Assembly (NCBI RefSeq): GCF_002355475.1
Contig: NZ_AP014862.1
Coordinates: 372,001 to 436,000, forward strand
Reading direction: 5' to 3'
DNA length: 64,000 nucleotides
Origin: Pseudomonas furukawaii
Lineage (GTDB): Bacteria > Pseudomonadota > Gammaproteobacteria > Pseudomonadales > Pseudomonadaceae
The stretch's first letter is position 1. The number at the start of each line of letters is the position of its first letter. Position numbers and translations under genes: made by a program. This document shows positions 56,903 through 64,000 of this stretch, piece by piece. Under the pieces are notes generated by a model. That model saw only the letters and a program-made list of their open reading frames with translations. It was not told the origin of the DNA and searched no databases.

Positions 56903-57033
56903 AAGGGACTCGCCCGGGAGGGCGAAACAGCAACTCGCAGCCTGCGCGGAAATGAGCCGATCCCCCACAAAACCTGACGCCGGTTCGACAATCCGGCTTG
57001 AGCAAGTCCCTTCCCCGATAATCTGCGAAGAAC

Positions 57034-57074
57034 CCAAAAAAAGCCCCCGTCAGGGCCGACATCCCGACGGGGGC
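57034..57074 (-). terminator. Terminator of the gbcA transcription unit
   Basis: On the minus strand the stem GCCCCCGTC/GACGGGGGC is followed by seven T residues. It lies 22 bases after the stop codon of the 29-residue ORF, which places that ORF inside the gbcA transcript. Confidence 0.88.
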
Positions 57075-57096
57075 GAGGGTGGTCCTTGAGGGGACC

Positions 57097-57186
57097 TCAG
57101 TGTGTGCGATCGGACCAGGCCTTGAGCAGGCTCGCGGCCAGTCCGTAGAGCGTGAGGAGGATGGCGAAGCCGAGGCATACGGACAT
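57097..57186 (-). CDS. 29-residue single-span membrane peptide downstream of gbcA
   Basis: A very short ORF, MSVCLGFAILLTLYGLAAS and ten further residues ending SDRTH. One hydrophobic segment (residues 3-20) is followed by a short charged tail. A GGGGGAA ribosome site lies 5 bases before the ATG, and the ORF fits between the gbcA stop (59 bases upstream) and the operon terminator. It looks like a small membrane protein co-expressed with GbcA. I do not recognise a family. Confidence 0.6.
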   Translation of the reverse strand: MSVCLGFAILLTLYGLAASLLKAWSDRTH

Positions 57187-57245
57187 GGCGATTCCCCCGG
57201 CATCGGAAGGCGGACGTCGCCGCCTTCCGATGCCTCGTTCAAGGG

Positions 57246-58535
57246 TTATTCGTTGACCTGGCGCAGCTTGGTGGCCGGGGTGTCGCCGAGGTTGTTGAGC
57301 ATCCGCTCGCTGTACCAGTCGAGGAAATTGATCACGCCGAACTCGTAGGTCTTGGAGTAGGGGCCGGGCTGGTAGGCGGTGGAATTGATGCCGCGCTGGT
57401 TCTCTTCCGCCAGGCGACGGTCCTGGTCGTTGGTGGCGTCCCAGACCTCGCGCAGGCGGGCGACGTCGTAGTCGACGCCTTCCACCGCGTCCTTGTGCAC
57501 CAGCCACTTGGTGGTGACCACGGTTTCCTGGGCGCTGATGGGCCACACGGTGAAGACGATCATGTGGTCGCCCATGCAGTGGTTCCAGGAGTGGGGCAGG
57601 TGGAGGATGCGCATGGAGCCCAGGTCGGGGTTCTTGATGCGACCCATGAGTTTCTTGCAGCCCTGCTTGCCGTCCATGGTCATGGACACGGTGCCTTCGA
57701 GCAGCGGCATGCGCACGATGCGGTTGCGCAGGCCGAAGCTGGCGTGGGCGTAGGGGATCTTCTCCTCGTCCCAGGCCTTGGTGCAGGCGGCCACCTGGTC
57801 CTTGAAGGCCTGGCTGGCGCGCGGGTCGGTCACATCGTCCCACTCCAGCAGGGTGTTCAGCAGCTCCGGGTGGGAGCCATTGCAGTGGTAGCACTCGCGG
57901 TTGTTCTCGATCACCAGCTTCCAGTTGGCGGCTTCCCTCAGGGTGGTCTGCACGGCCACCTTGGTGTTCTCCATGTCGTAGGGCTCCATGTAATGGGCCA
58001 GGGTGGAGAGGAAGTCGTCGATGGCAGGGGGATTTTCCGACAGGTTGACGAAGATGTAGCCGCCGGCGCTCTTCACGTGCACGGGCTTCAGGCCGTACTG
58101 CTTCATGTCGAAGTCGGCGCCCATCTCGGTGCCGGCGAACAGCAGGCGGCCATCGAGTTCGTAGGTCCACTGGTGGTAGGGGCAGACCAGCTTGGCGACC
58201 TTGCCCTTGTCGCTGACGCACAGGCGCGAGCCACGGTGGCGGCAGACGTTGTGGAAGGCGTGGATCTGGCCCTCGGCACCACGGATCACGATGATCGGGT
58301 TGTCACCTACCTGCAGGGTCAGGTAGTTGCCCTTGGCCGGGATCTCGCAGGTCATGCCGGCGATCAGCCATTCCTTGAGGAAGATCTCCTGCATGTCGAT
58401 CTGGAACAGGCGCTCGTCGTTGTAGAACGGCTGCGGCAGCGAGAAGCTGTGGTCGCGTGCCTTGAGCATGTCGGCCGTGGCCTTGCGTGCGGGTTCAAGC
58501 GGATCGCCCAGGCTCAGGGTGGAAGTGACGTCCAT
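57246..58535 (-). CDS. gbcA: Glycine betaine demethylase oxygenase subunit GbcA
   Basis: A 429-residue Rieske non-haem iron oxygenase. The 2Fe-2S ligands are Cys98, His100, Cys118 and His121 (VCRHRGSRLC and CPYHQW); the mononuclear iron region contains ECYHCNGSHPELL. With GbcB it removes one methyl group from glycine betaine, giving dimethylglycine and formaldehyde. The start at 58535 has GAGGAG 6 bases upstream. It is divergent from gbcB, as in P. aeruginosa. Confidence 0.95.
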   Translation of the reverse strand: MDVTSTLSLGDPLEPARKATADMLKARDHSFSLPQPFYNDERLFQIDMQEIFLKEWLIAGMTCEIPAKGNYLTLQVGDNPIIVIRGAEGQIHAFHNVCRHRGSRLCVSDKGKVAKLVCPYHQWTYELDGRLLFAGTEMGADFDMKQYGLKPVHVKSAGGYIFVNLSENPPAIDDFLSTLAHYMEPYDMENTKVAVQTTLREAANWKLVIENNRECYHCNGSHPELLNTLLEWDDVTDPRASQAFKDQVAACTKAWDEEKIPYAHASFGLRNRIVRMPLLEGTVSMTMDGKQGCKKLMGRIKNPDLGSMRILHLPHSWNHCMGDHMIVFTVWPISAQETVVTTKWLVHKDAVEGVDYDVARLREVWDATNDQDRRLAEENQRGINSTAYQPGPYSKTYEFGVINFLDWYSERMLNNLGDTPATKLRQVNE

Positions 58536-58898
58536 CGGTAACTCCTCAATGGCTGGTCGCGTTGGCGACCGCCGCAATAAGTGGCTGGTTCGGTTGTCAC
58601 GCAAGGCGGCGTGACCTGCCCTCTTTTCTCGCCTGCCGATTGGCTGCCCTGCTGCGGGGGCGAGGGTGGTTTTTTCGGAAAGCCTCAACTTTCGGCTGGG
58701 ATTGAGTGTGCTGGCGCGGGCAGGTACGACCTTATCCACGGGCGACATGGGAACATCCGTTTCCGACGCGGGAGGCCCGGTGATTGCTGGCAGGTCGCGA
58801 TAAGCATGTGAATGTCGCAGACAGGTAAATGGGCGGTTTTTGCGTTATTCACAATCCGCCCCAATAGGCCGATATCCGGCCAAGGTGGAGCGACGTCC
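58536..58898. promoter_or_regulatory. Divergent gbcA-gbcB control region
   Basis: These 363 bases carry both promoters and the expected GbdR sites. A clear palindrome, GTCACGC-N6-GCGTGAC, lies at 58596-58615, 61 bases upstream of the gbcA start. A second, DnaA-box-like TTATCCAC occurs near 58733. Confidence 0.6.
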
Positions 58899-59999
58899 AT
58901 GACCAACAATTTCCTCAATCCCGTCACGACCCAGACCTGGACCAACGGCCGCCACATGGTCCGCTGCGTCAAGGCGATCCAGGAAACCTGGGACGTGCGC
59001 ACCTTCTGTTTCATGGCTGACCAGCCGATGGTGTTCTTCTTCAAGCCGGGGCAGTTCGTGACCCTCGAACTGGAGATCGATGGCCAGCCCATCATGCGTT
59101 CCTACACCATCTCCAGCTCGCCCTCGGTGCCCTACAGCTTCTCGCTGACCATCAAGCGCGTGCCGGGGGGCAAGGTCTCCAACTGGCTGCACGACAACCT
59201 GAAGGAAGGCGACGTGCTCCCGGTGCACGGCCCGGTGGGGCTGTTCAACGCCATCGACTTCCCGGCGGACAAGGTGCTGTTCCTCTCCGGCGGCGTCGGC
59301 ATCACCCCGGTGATGTCCATGGCGCGCTGGTTCTTCGACACCAACGGCGCGGTGGACATGGTCTTCGTCCATAGCGCGCGCGCGCCGAAGGACATCATCT
59401 ACCACCGCGAGCTGCGCCACATGGCCTCTCGCATCGCCAACTTCAAGCTGCACCTGATCTGCGAGAAGTACGACATCGGCGAGACCTGGTCCGGTTATCG
59501 CGGTTACCTGAACCGGCCGATGCTGGACCTGATCGCGCCCGACTTCATGGAGCGGGAGATCTTCTGCTGCGGTCCCACCCCCTACATGGCCGCCATCAAG
59601 CGCATGCTGGAAGCCGCCGGCTTCGACATGAAGCGCTACCACGAGGAAGCCTTCGGCCCCACTCCGCCGGAAATCCGCGAGGAAGTGAAGGAACATGCCG
59701 CCGAAGCGGCGGAAGCCGCCGAAGTGCCTTTGGCCGACATGAACCTGGTGGAGTTCACCGGCACCGGCAAGAGCATCCGCGTCGCCCCCGGCGAGACCGT
59801 GCACTCCGCCGCGGCCAAGCTTGGCCTGCACATCCCCAAGGCCTGCGGCATGGGCATCTGCGGCACCTGCAAGGTGCTGAAGACCGCCGGCGAGGTGGAG
59901 ATGGAGCACAACGGCGGCATCACCGACGAAGACGTTGCCGAAGGCTACATCCTGTCCTGCTGCAGCATTCCCAAGGGTGACGTGGCCATCGACTACTGA
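58899..59999 (+). CDS. gbcB: Glycine betaine demethylase reductase subunit GbcB
   Basis: A 366-residue flavin reductase with a C-terminal ferredoxin. The FAD site shows RSYTISSSPS, the NAD(P)H site shows LFLSGGVGITPVMSMARWF, and the 2Fe-2S cysteines lie in CGMGICGTCK and SCCS. It supplies electrons from NADH to the Rieske centre of GbcA. GGAG lies 9 bases upstream of the ATG at 58899. Confidence 0.95.
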   Translation: MTNNFLNPVTTQTWTNGRHMVRCVKAIQETWDVRTFCFMADQPMVFFFKPGQFVTLELEIDGQPIMRSYTISSSPSVPYSFSLTIKRVPGGKVSNWLHDNLKEGDVLPVHGPVGLFNAIDFPADKVLFLSGGVGITPVMSMARWFFDTNGAVDMVFVHSARAPKDIIYHRELRHMASRIANFKLHLICEKYDIGETWSGYRGYLNRPMLDLIAPDFMEREIFCCGPTPYMAAIKRMLEAAGFDMKRYHEEAFGPTPPEIREEVKEHAAEAAEAAEVPLADMNLVEFTGTGKSIRVAPGETVHSAAAKLGLHIPKACGMGICGTCKVLKTAGEVEMEHNGGITDEDVAEGYILSCCSIPKGDVAIDY

Positions 60000-60278
60000 T
60001 GGTTTTCTGATCGATCCCCGTCAGCCCTCGGCCCGCGCGGGCTGGCGCCATCTATCCACAGCTTGTGGGCAGGGCCTTGCACAGCAGTTGTGTGCAAGTC
60101 GCTGATATCGCTGAACAACGCATCCATCCTCGGCGGCCCGGCCCCGGGCTCCTCCTGAGCGGCGGGTCCACCGGCCGGTCCAGGGGGCAATGGCGGCAAC
60201 TGCCGCTATGCTTGCTTCCTGGCCCGCTTCCGCCGGCGTCCCGCCGGCATCCCCTGGTCTGCCTGAGGAGCCTTTGCG

Positions 60279-60884
60279 ATGAAACTCTTCTATTCCCCCG
60301 GAGCCTGCTCCCTCGCCGTGCACATCGTGCTGCGGGAGATCGGCAATCCCTTCGAGCTGGAGCGCGTCGACCTCGGCGCCCACAAGACCTCGACCGGTGA
60401 TGACTACTACCGCAGCAACCCCAAGGGCTATGTGCCCCTGCTGGAGCTGGACGATGGCCAGGTGCTGACCGAGGGACCGGTGATCTGCCAGTACCTCTGC
60501 GACCAGGCCGGCCGCACCGACCTGATGCCGGCCGCCGGCTCGCTGCCGCGTTACCGGGTCATGGAGTGGCAGGCCTTCATCAGCAGCGAGGTGCACAAGA
60601 GCCTCGGCGCGCTGTTCAACTCCGCGCTGGATGACGCGGCGAAGGCGACCTACGCCGGCATGGCCCATCGGCGTCTGCAGTGGATATCGGCGCAGCTGGG
60701 CGGCCGCCCCTATCTGACGGGCGACGACTTCACCGCGGCGGATGCCTACCTCTTCACCGTGGCGAACTGGGCGGGGTTCGTGGGCATGGATATCTCCGAC
60801 TGCCCGGATCTCAAGGCCTTCCAGGCGCGCGTGGCGGCACGTCCGGCGGTCCAGGCGGCGCTGAAGGCGGAGGGATTGGCCTGA
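60279..60884 (+). CDS. Glutathione S-transferase
   Basis: A 201-residue cytosolic glutathione transferase of the bacterial beta-like type. The N-terminus MKLFYSPGACSLAVHIVLRE carries the Cys10-type active site, followed by PKGYVPLLELDDGQVLTEG, which binds the glutathione gamma-glutamyl group. No neighbour shows its substrate. Detoxification of an aldehyde from demethylation is possible but not supported directly. Confidence 0.92.
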   Translation: MKLFYSPGACSLAVHIVLREIGNPFELERVDLGAHKTSTGDDYYRSNPKGYVPLLELDDGQVLTEGPVICQYLCDQAGRTDLMPAAGSLPRYRVMEWQAFISSEVHKSLGALFNSALDDAAKATYAGMAHRRLQWISAQLGGRPYLTGDDFTAADAYLFTVANWAGFVGMDISDCPDLKAFQARVAARPAVQAALKAEGLA

Positions 60885-60954
60885 GGCCGCAAGGCGTGAG
60901 CACCGGTGCCTTGCCCATCGGGCAACGGCACCCTTGCGCAGGCGTGCCCGCGTC

Positions 60955-63000
60955 TCAATCCTCTTCCTGCACCGCCTTGTAGGCCCCGGCCAGCTTCTGC
61001 TGCACATCCTGGGGAGCCGGATGGTAGTGGCTCAGCACCATGCTGAACGCACCCTGGCCGGCGGTGATGGCCTTGAGGCGGCCGGCGTAGCCATCCAGCT
61101 CCGCCAGCGGCACCTGGCCGTGGATCAGCGCCAGCCCCTGGGACAGGGATTCGGTGCCGGTCACCTGGCCGCGACGTCCGATCAGGTCCGTGGTGATATC
61201 CCCCAGGTTCGCCTCGGGCGTCGTGACCTCGATGTCGACGATGGGCTCCAGCACCGCTTCTCCCGCAGCGCGCAGGGCGTCCAGCATGGCCTTGCGTCCG
61301 GCGGCCTGGAAGGCGATGTCCTTGGAATCCACCGGATGGTGCTTGCCGTCATGCACGGTGATCTTCACGTCTTCCACCGGCAGCCCGGCCAAGGGGCCGC
61401 AGGCCAGCACCGAGCGCACGCCCTTTTCCACCGAGGGAATGAACTGGGACGGGATCACGCCGCCCTTCACCTCGTCCGCGAACTGGAAGCCGCTGCCCCG
61501 GGGCAGGGGCTCCAGGCGCAGGAACACCTCGCCGAACTGCCCGGCGCCGCCGGTCTGCTTCTTGTGCCGGCTGTGGCCCTCCGCCCCGCGCATCGGGGCT
61601 TCCCGGTAGGGCACCCGGGGCGGGCGGGTCTCCACCTCCAGCTTGTAGGTGCCGCTGATGCGGTCCAGCAGGTAGCGCAGGTGCAGTTCGCCCATGCCCC
61701 GCAGCACCGTCTCCTGGGTCGAGGCCTGGTAGTCCAGCCTCACGCAGGGGTCTTCGGCCTGGAGCCGCGCCAGCACCTCGGCGATGCGCTGCTCGTCGCC
61801 CCGGCGCCGGGCCTCGATGGCCAGGCCCTGCATGGGCTCGGGGAAGTCCAGGGGCTTCAGGTGGATCTGGTCCTCATCGTGGGAGTCGTGGAGCACCGAG
61901 CCGAACTCCACCTCATCCACCTTGGTCAGGGCGCCGAAGTCGCCGGGCACCAGCCGGGTCACCTCCTCGTGACGCTTGCCCTGTAGCCGCAGCAGGTGAC
62001 CGAGCTTGAACGGCTTGCGGCCCTCACCGACGAACAGCTGCATGTCCCGCACCAGGGTGCCCTGGTGCACGCGGAAAATGCCCAGCTTGCCCACGAAGGG
62101 GTCGATCACCACCTTGAACACATGGGCCAGCACATGGGCCTCGGGATCGGGGCGGGCACGGAAGGCCCTGGCGTCCGCGCCTTCGCCCTTGAGGAGCAGC
62201 GGCGGGTTGCCTTCAGTGGGGTTGGGGGCGAGGCGGGCGAGGATGTCCAGCAGTTCGGTGACGCCGGCGCCGGTGCGCGCCGAGGTGAAGCAGAGCGGAA
62301 TCAGATGGCCTTCCCGCAGGGCCCGCTCAAAGGGTTCGTGCAGCGCCTCCGGCGCGATCTCGCCCTGTTCCAGGTAGCGCGCCATCAGTTCCTCGTCGAC
62401 TTCCACCACCTGGTCCACCAGGGCCTGGTGGGCGTCGGCCACCGAGGAAAAGTCCGCCTCGCCATCGGGGTTGAAGAAACAGTCCACCACCCGGCTGCCG
62501 TTCTCCGCCGGCAGGTTCAGTGGCAGCACTTCCTTGCCGAAGGCGTCCCGCAGGCTGGCCAGCAGGCCTGGCAGGTCAACCCGTTCGGCGTCGATCTTGT
62601 TCACCACCAGCAGGCGGCAGAGCCCGCGTTCGGCGGCCAGGGCCATCATGCGGCGCGTGGTGAGCTCGATGCCGTTCTGCGCGTTGACCACCACCAGCGC
62701 GGTTTCCACCGCAGCCAGCGCCGCGATGGACTGGCCGATGAAATCCGGGTAGCCGGGGGTGTCGATCAGGTTGATCTCGGCGCCGGCATGGCTGCAATGG
62801 GCGAGGGCCGATGCCAGGGAGTGGCGGTACTCGCGCTCCAGCGGATCGAAGTCGCACACCGTGTCGCCGCGCTCCAGGCTGCCCGGGTTGGCAAGGGTGC
62901 CGCTGGCATGCAGCAGGGCTTCGGCCAGGCTGGTCTTGCCGCTGTCGCCATGGCCGACCAGGGCGACCGTTCGAATGGATTCCACCGAGTAGTTCGCCAT
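60955..63000 (-). CDS. EF-G-like translational GTPase (EF-G2 type)
   Basis: A 681-residue GTPase of the elongation factor G family. G1 is GHGDSGKTS, G3 is DTPGYPDF and G4 is VNKID; domains II to V follow to the end (YHPAPQDVQQKLAGAYKAVQ). It differs from canonical FusA in the G1 and G2 regions and belongs to the EF-G2-like proteins of unclear role. The start at 63000 gives the family N-terminus MANYSVESIRTVALVGHG; the frame is open upstream to 63207. Confidence 0.9.
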   Translation of the reverse strand: MANYSVESIRTVALVGHGDSGKTSLAEALLHASGTLANPGSLERGDTVCDFDPLEREYRHSLASALAHCSHAGAEINLIDTPGYPDFIGQSIAALAAVETALVVVNAQNGIELTTRRMMALAAERGLCRLLVVNKIDAERVDLPGLLASLRDAFGKEVLPLNLPAENGSRVVDCFFNPDGEADFSSVADAHQALVDQVVEVDEELMARYLEQGEIAPEALHEPFERALREGHLIPLCFTSARTGAGVTELLDILARLAPNPTEGNPPLLLKGEGADARAFRARPDPEAHVLAHVFKVVIDPFVGKLGIFRVHQGTLVRDMQLFVGEGRKPFKLGHLLRLQGKRHEEVTRLVPGDFGALTKVDEVEFGSVLHDSHDEDQIHLKPLDFPEPMQGLAIEARRRGDEQRIAEVLARLQAEDPCVRLDYQASTQETVLRGMGELHLRYLLDRISGTYKLEVETRPPRVPYREAPMRGAEGHSRHKKQTGGAGQFGEVFLRLEPLPRGSGFQFADEVKGGVIPSQFIPSVEKGVRSVLACGPLAGLPVEDVKITVHDGKHHPVDSKDIAFQAAGRKAMLDALRAAGEAVLEPIVDIEVTTPEANLGDITTDLIGRRGQVTGTESLSQGLALIHGQVPLAELDGYAGRLKAITAGQGAFSMVLSHYHPAPQDVQQKLAGAYKAVQEED

Positions 63001-63810
63001 GAGTACCTCCGCATGCTGGGGTGTTTCCAGTATAGGCAGCGCCCTCCGGGCTGCTCCGAAGGCCGGACACTCTCCACAACTCCCTGATCCTGCTCGAAAA
63101 ATGAGCGGATCACGGCAGCCCGCGCCAGTGCTGGCGTGGCGCGCGCTCTCTACAGCTTGTCCACAGAAGCCTCCACCGGCTTTGTGGGTAAGGAAGCGAT
63201 TTTCCACAGAGGAGGACGAATAAAAGCGGGAAAGAACCGCATTGGCGTGGGCGGGTCAGCAATTGATCGATGCCCTCTACAGGCCATCGCCATTGGCCTC
63301 TGGCGGCTTTTCAACGGTTTTTCCACAGGGATGTGCACGGCATTTGTGGGCAATTCACCGCCAGCGGCTTTCCATCAGCCCTGATGCGCAGTGGAGGCCA
63401 GGAGCGACGCGGGCTCAGTTCATACATAGGGATGAACAGGTTGCTCACAGACTTATCCACATTTCATGGGGTATCCGCTCAGCTCGCGGCTTTTTTCTGG
63501 TCAGTAATCGACCAGACTGCTGTAGCCCAGGCAGGACAAGGGATGCAGAGGGTTTTCCACAGTTTGTCTACGCCGTGCTGCACAGAATCTGTGTGGAAGA
63601 AATGGCAAGTCATTGAAATAGATCAGAAAATATCCATGTCTCGAAAGGCCAGGAGCGGCGCGGCCTGCAGCGGTGGCTCTACAGTTTGTCCACAGGTTGG
63701 TCCACGGAAAACGGGGGTAAGGCGGGCGGGAAGCCCAAGAGCAGGGTGTGGATGCCCTCCCAGGCCTCTCGTCGAGGGGCCGAGGAGGGTGAACTCGAGT
63801 GACAGGCGAA
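63001..63810. other. Non-coding region with a cluster of DnaA-box-like sequences
   Basis: An 810-base stretch without a convincing gene; the overlapping short frames lack coding character. It holds six DnaA-box-like nonamers in one orientation: TTGTCCACA at 63157 and 63686, TTTTCCACA at 63200, 63319 and 63553, and the perfect TTATCCACA at 63453. A local AT-rich patch lies at 63608-63643. Two near-identical segments, CTACAGCTTGTCCACAG and CTACAGTTTGTCCACAG, frame the cluster. Confidence 0.6.
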
Positions 63811-64000
63811 TCAGGCCGCCATCGCCGCGCGGATATCCGCCGCCAGTTCCCGCACCCGGTCCAGCTCGGTGTCCCAGGAGCACATGAAGCGGGCGCCGCC
63901 GGCACCGATGAAGGTGTAGAACCGCCAGCCCCGGTTGCGCAGGTACTCCAGCGCAGGCTCCGACATCTGCAGGAAGACCCCGTTGGCCTCCACCGGGAAC
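63811..64000 (-). CDS. Low-specificity threonine aldolase, C-terminal part
   Basis: The gene is cut by the right window edge; the last 62 residues are visible (FPVEANGVFLQM and RFYTFIGAGGARFMCSWDT). The pattern is that of the C-terminal domain of LtaE-type threonine aldolases, which split L-threonine or L-allo-threonine into glycine and acetaldehyde. The pyridoxal lysine region is outside the window, so the call rests on the C-terminal domain only. Confidence 0.8.
   Translation of the reverse strand, partial: FPVEANGVFLQMSEPALEYLRNRGWRFYTFIGAGGARFMCSWDTELDRVRELAADIRAAMAA

Larger units (their letters stand above)
54683..57030. repeat. Foldback intergenic element, second copy, split by a group II intron
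   Basis: The left part (54683-55072) and right part (56903-57030) align with the intact copy at 13228-13744 and total 518 bases. The outer ends are inverted repeats: TCGCGGATTATCGGGGAA at the left and the complement of TTCCCCGATAATCTGCGA at the right. Conserved palindromes are at 54779-54803, 54929-54944 and 54956-54973. The right end lies next to the T-tract of the gbcA operon terminator, just as the left end of the first copy lies next to the betT terminator. Confidence 0.8.

Noticed and set aside
63001-63810. Chromosome replication origin
   Set aside because: Despite DnaA-box-like sequences, the expected neighbours (dnaA, dnaN, rpmH) are absent and the flanking genes are unrelated.
63270-63887. 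A 205-residue plus-strand open frame
   Set aside because: It crosses the repeat-rich non-coding region and the antisense of the threonine aldolase gene and has no recognisable domain or ribosome site.

Overview
The window is high-GC chromosomal DNA with the gene content of a Pseudomonas of the aeruginosa/resinovorans type. This assignment is inferred from the bet, cbc, gbdR, dgc, gbc, cdh and roc/cup gene families, not from a marker gene. It holds about 44 convincing protein genes, no rRNA or tRNA that I can see, and no CRISPR array. 

Layout. 1-7365: end of an aminotransferase gene, a REP-associated tyrosine transposase, YccS, an orphan amino-acid-type binding protein, the RNA helicase DbpA and an orphan TorT-like periplasmic protein. 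7446-23163: choline uptake and oxidation, with betIBA, the choline transporter betT, a second betI, an ABC transporter core (ATPase and permease) with three substrate-binding proteins, serine dehydratase, and the regulator gbdR. 23274-31482: the dimethylglycine demethylase operon (dipeptidase-like gene, DUF5943 gene, dgcA, dgcB, etfA, etfB and a small gene). 31923-37046: an NAD-dependent formate dehydrogenase, fdsGBAD. 37166-42831: the carnitine regulator cdhR and the divergent operon caiX-cdhC-cdhA-cdhB-hocS. 42810-49531: a Bvg/Evg/Roc-type phosphorelay with two LuxR-type regulators, one hybrid sensor and one EAL regulator. 49818-54303: a chaperone-usher fimbrial cluster. 54683-57030: an intergenic foldback element split by a group II intron. 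57097-59999: the glycine betaine dioxygenase genes gbcA and gbcB, with a 29-residue ORF after gbcA. 60279-64000: a glutathione S-transferase, an EF-G-like GTPase, an 810-base gap with DnaA-box-like sequences, and the end of a threonine aldolase gene. 

How it works together. Carnitine is hydrolysed from acylcarnitines (HocS) and oxidised to glycine betaine (CdhA, CdhC, CdhB). Choline is oxidised to glycine betaine (BetA, BetB). Glycine betaine loses methyl groups through GbcAB and then DgcAB with its ETF. Sarcosine oxidase is not in the window. Glycine-derived serine is deaminated to pyruvate by SdaB. The formate dehydrogenase plausibly oxidises the formate that arises from the formaldehyde released by demethylation. 

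The most unusual items are: (1) a 517-base element with imperfect terminal inverted repeats, present as an intact copy at 13228-13744 and a second copy that a group II intron has split, which lets the intron ends be placed by comparison; (2) paired base changes in two hairpins of that element; (3) three BetI-like palindromes, one of them directly upstream of a sigma-54-like promoter of gbdR; (4) Evg/Bvg-like box sequences around the fimbrial phosphorelay; (5) a dipeptidase-family protein lacking canonical zinc ligands.
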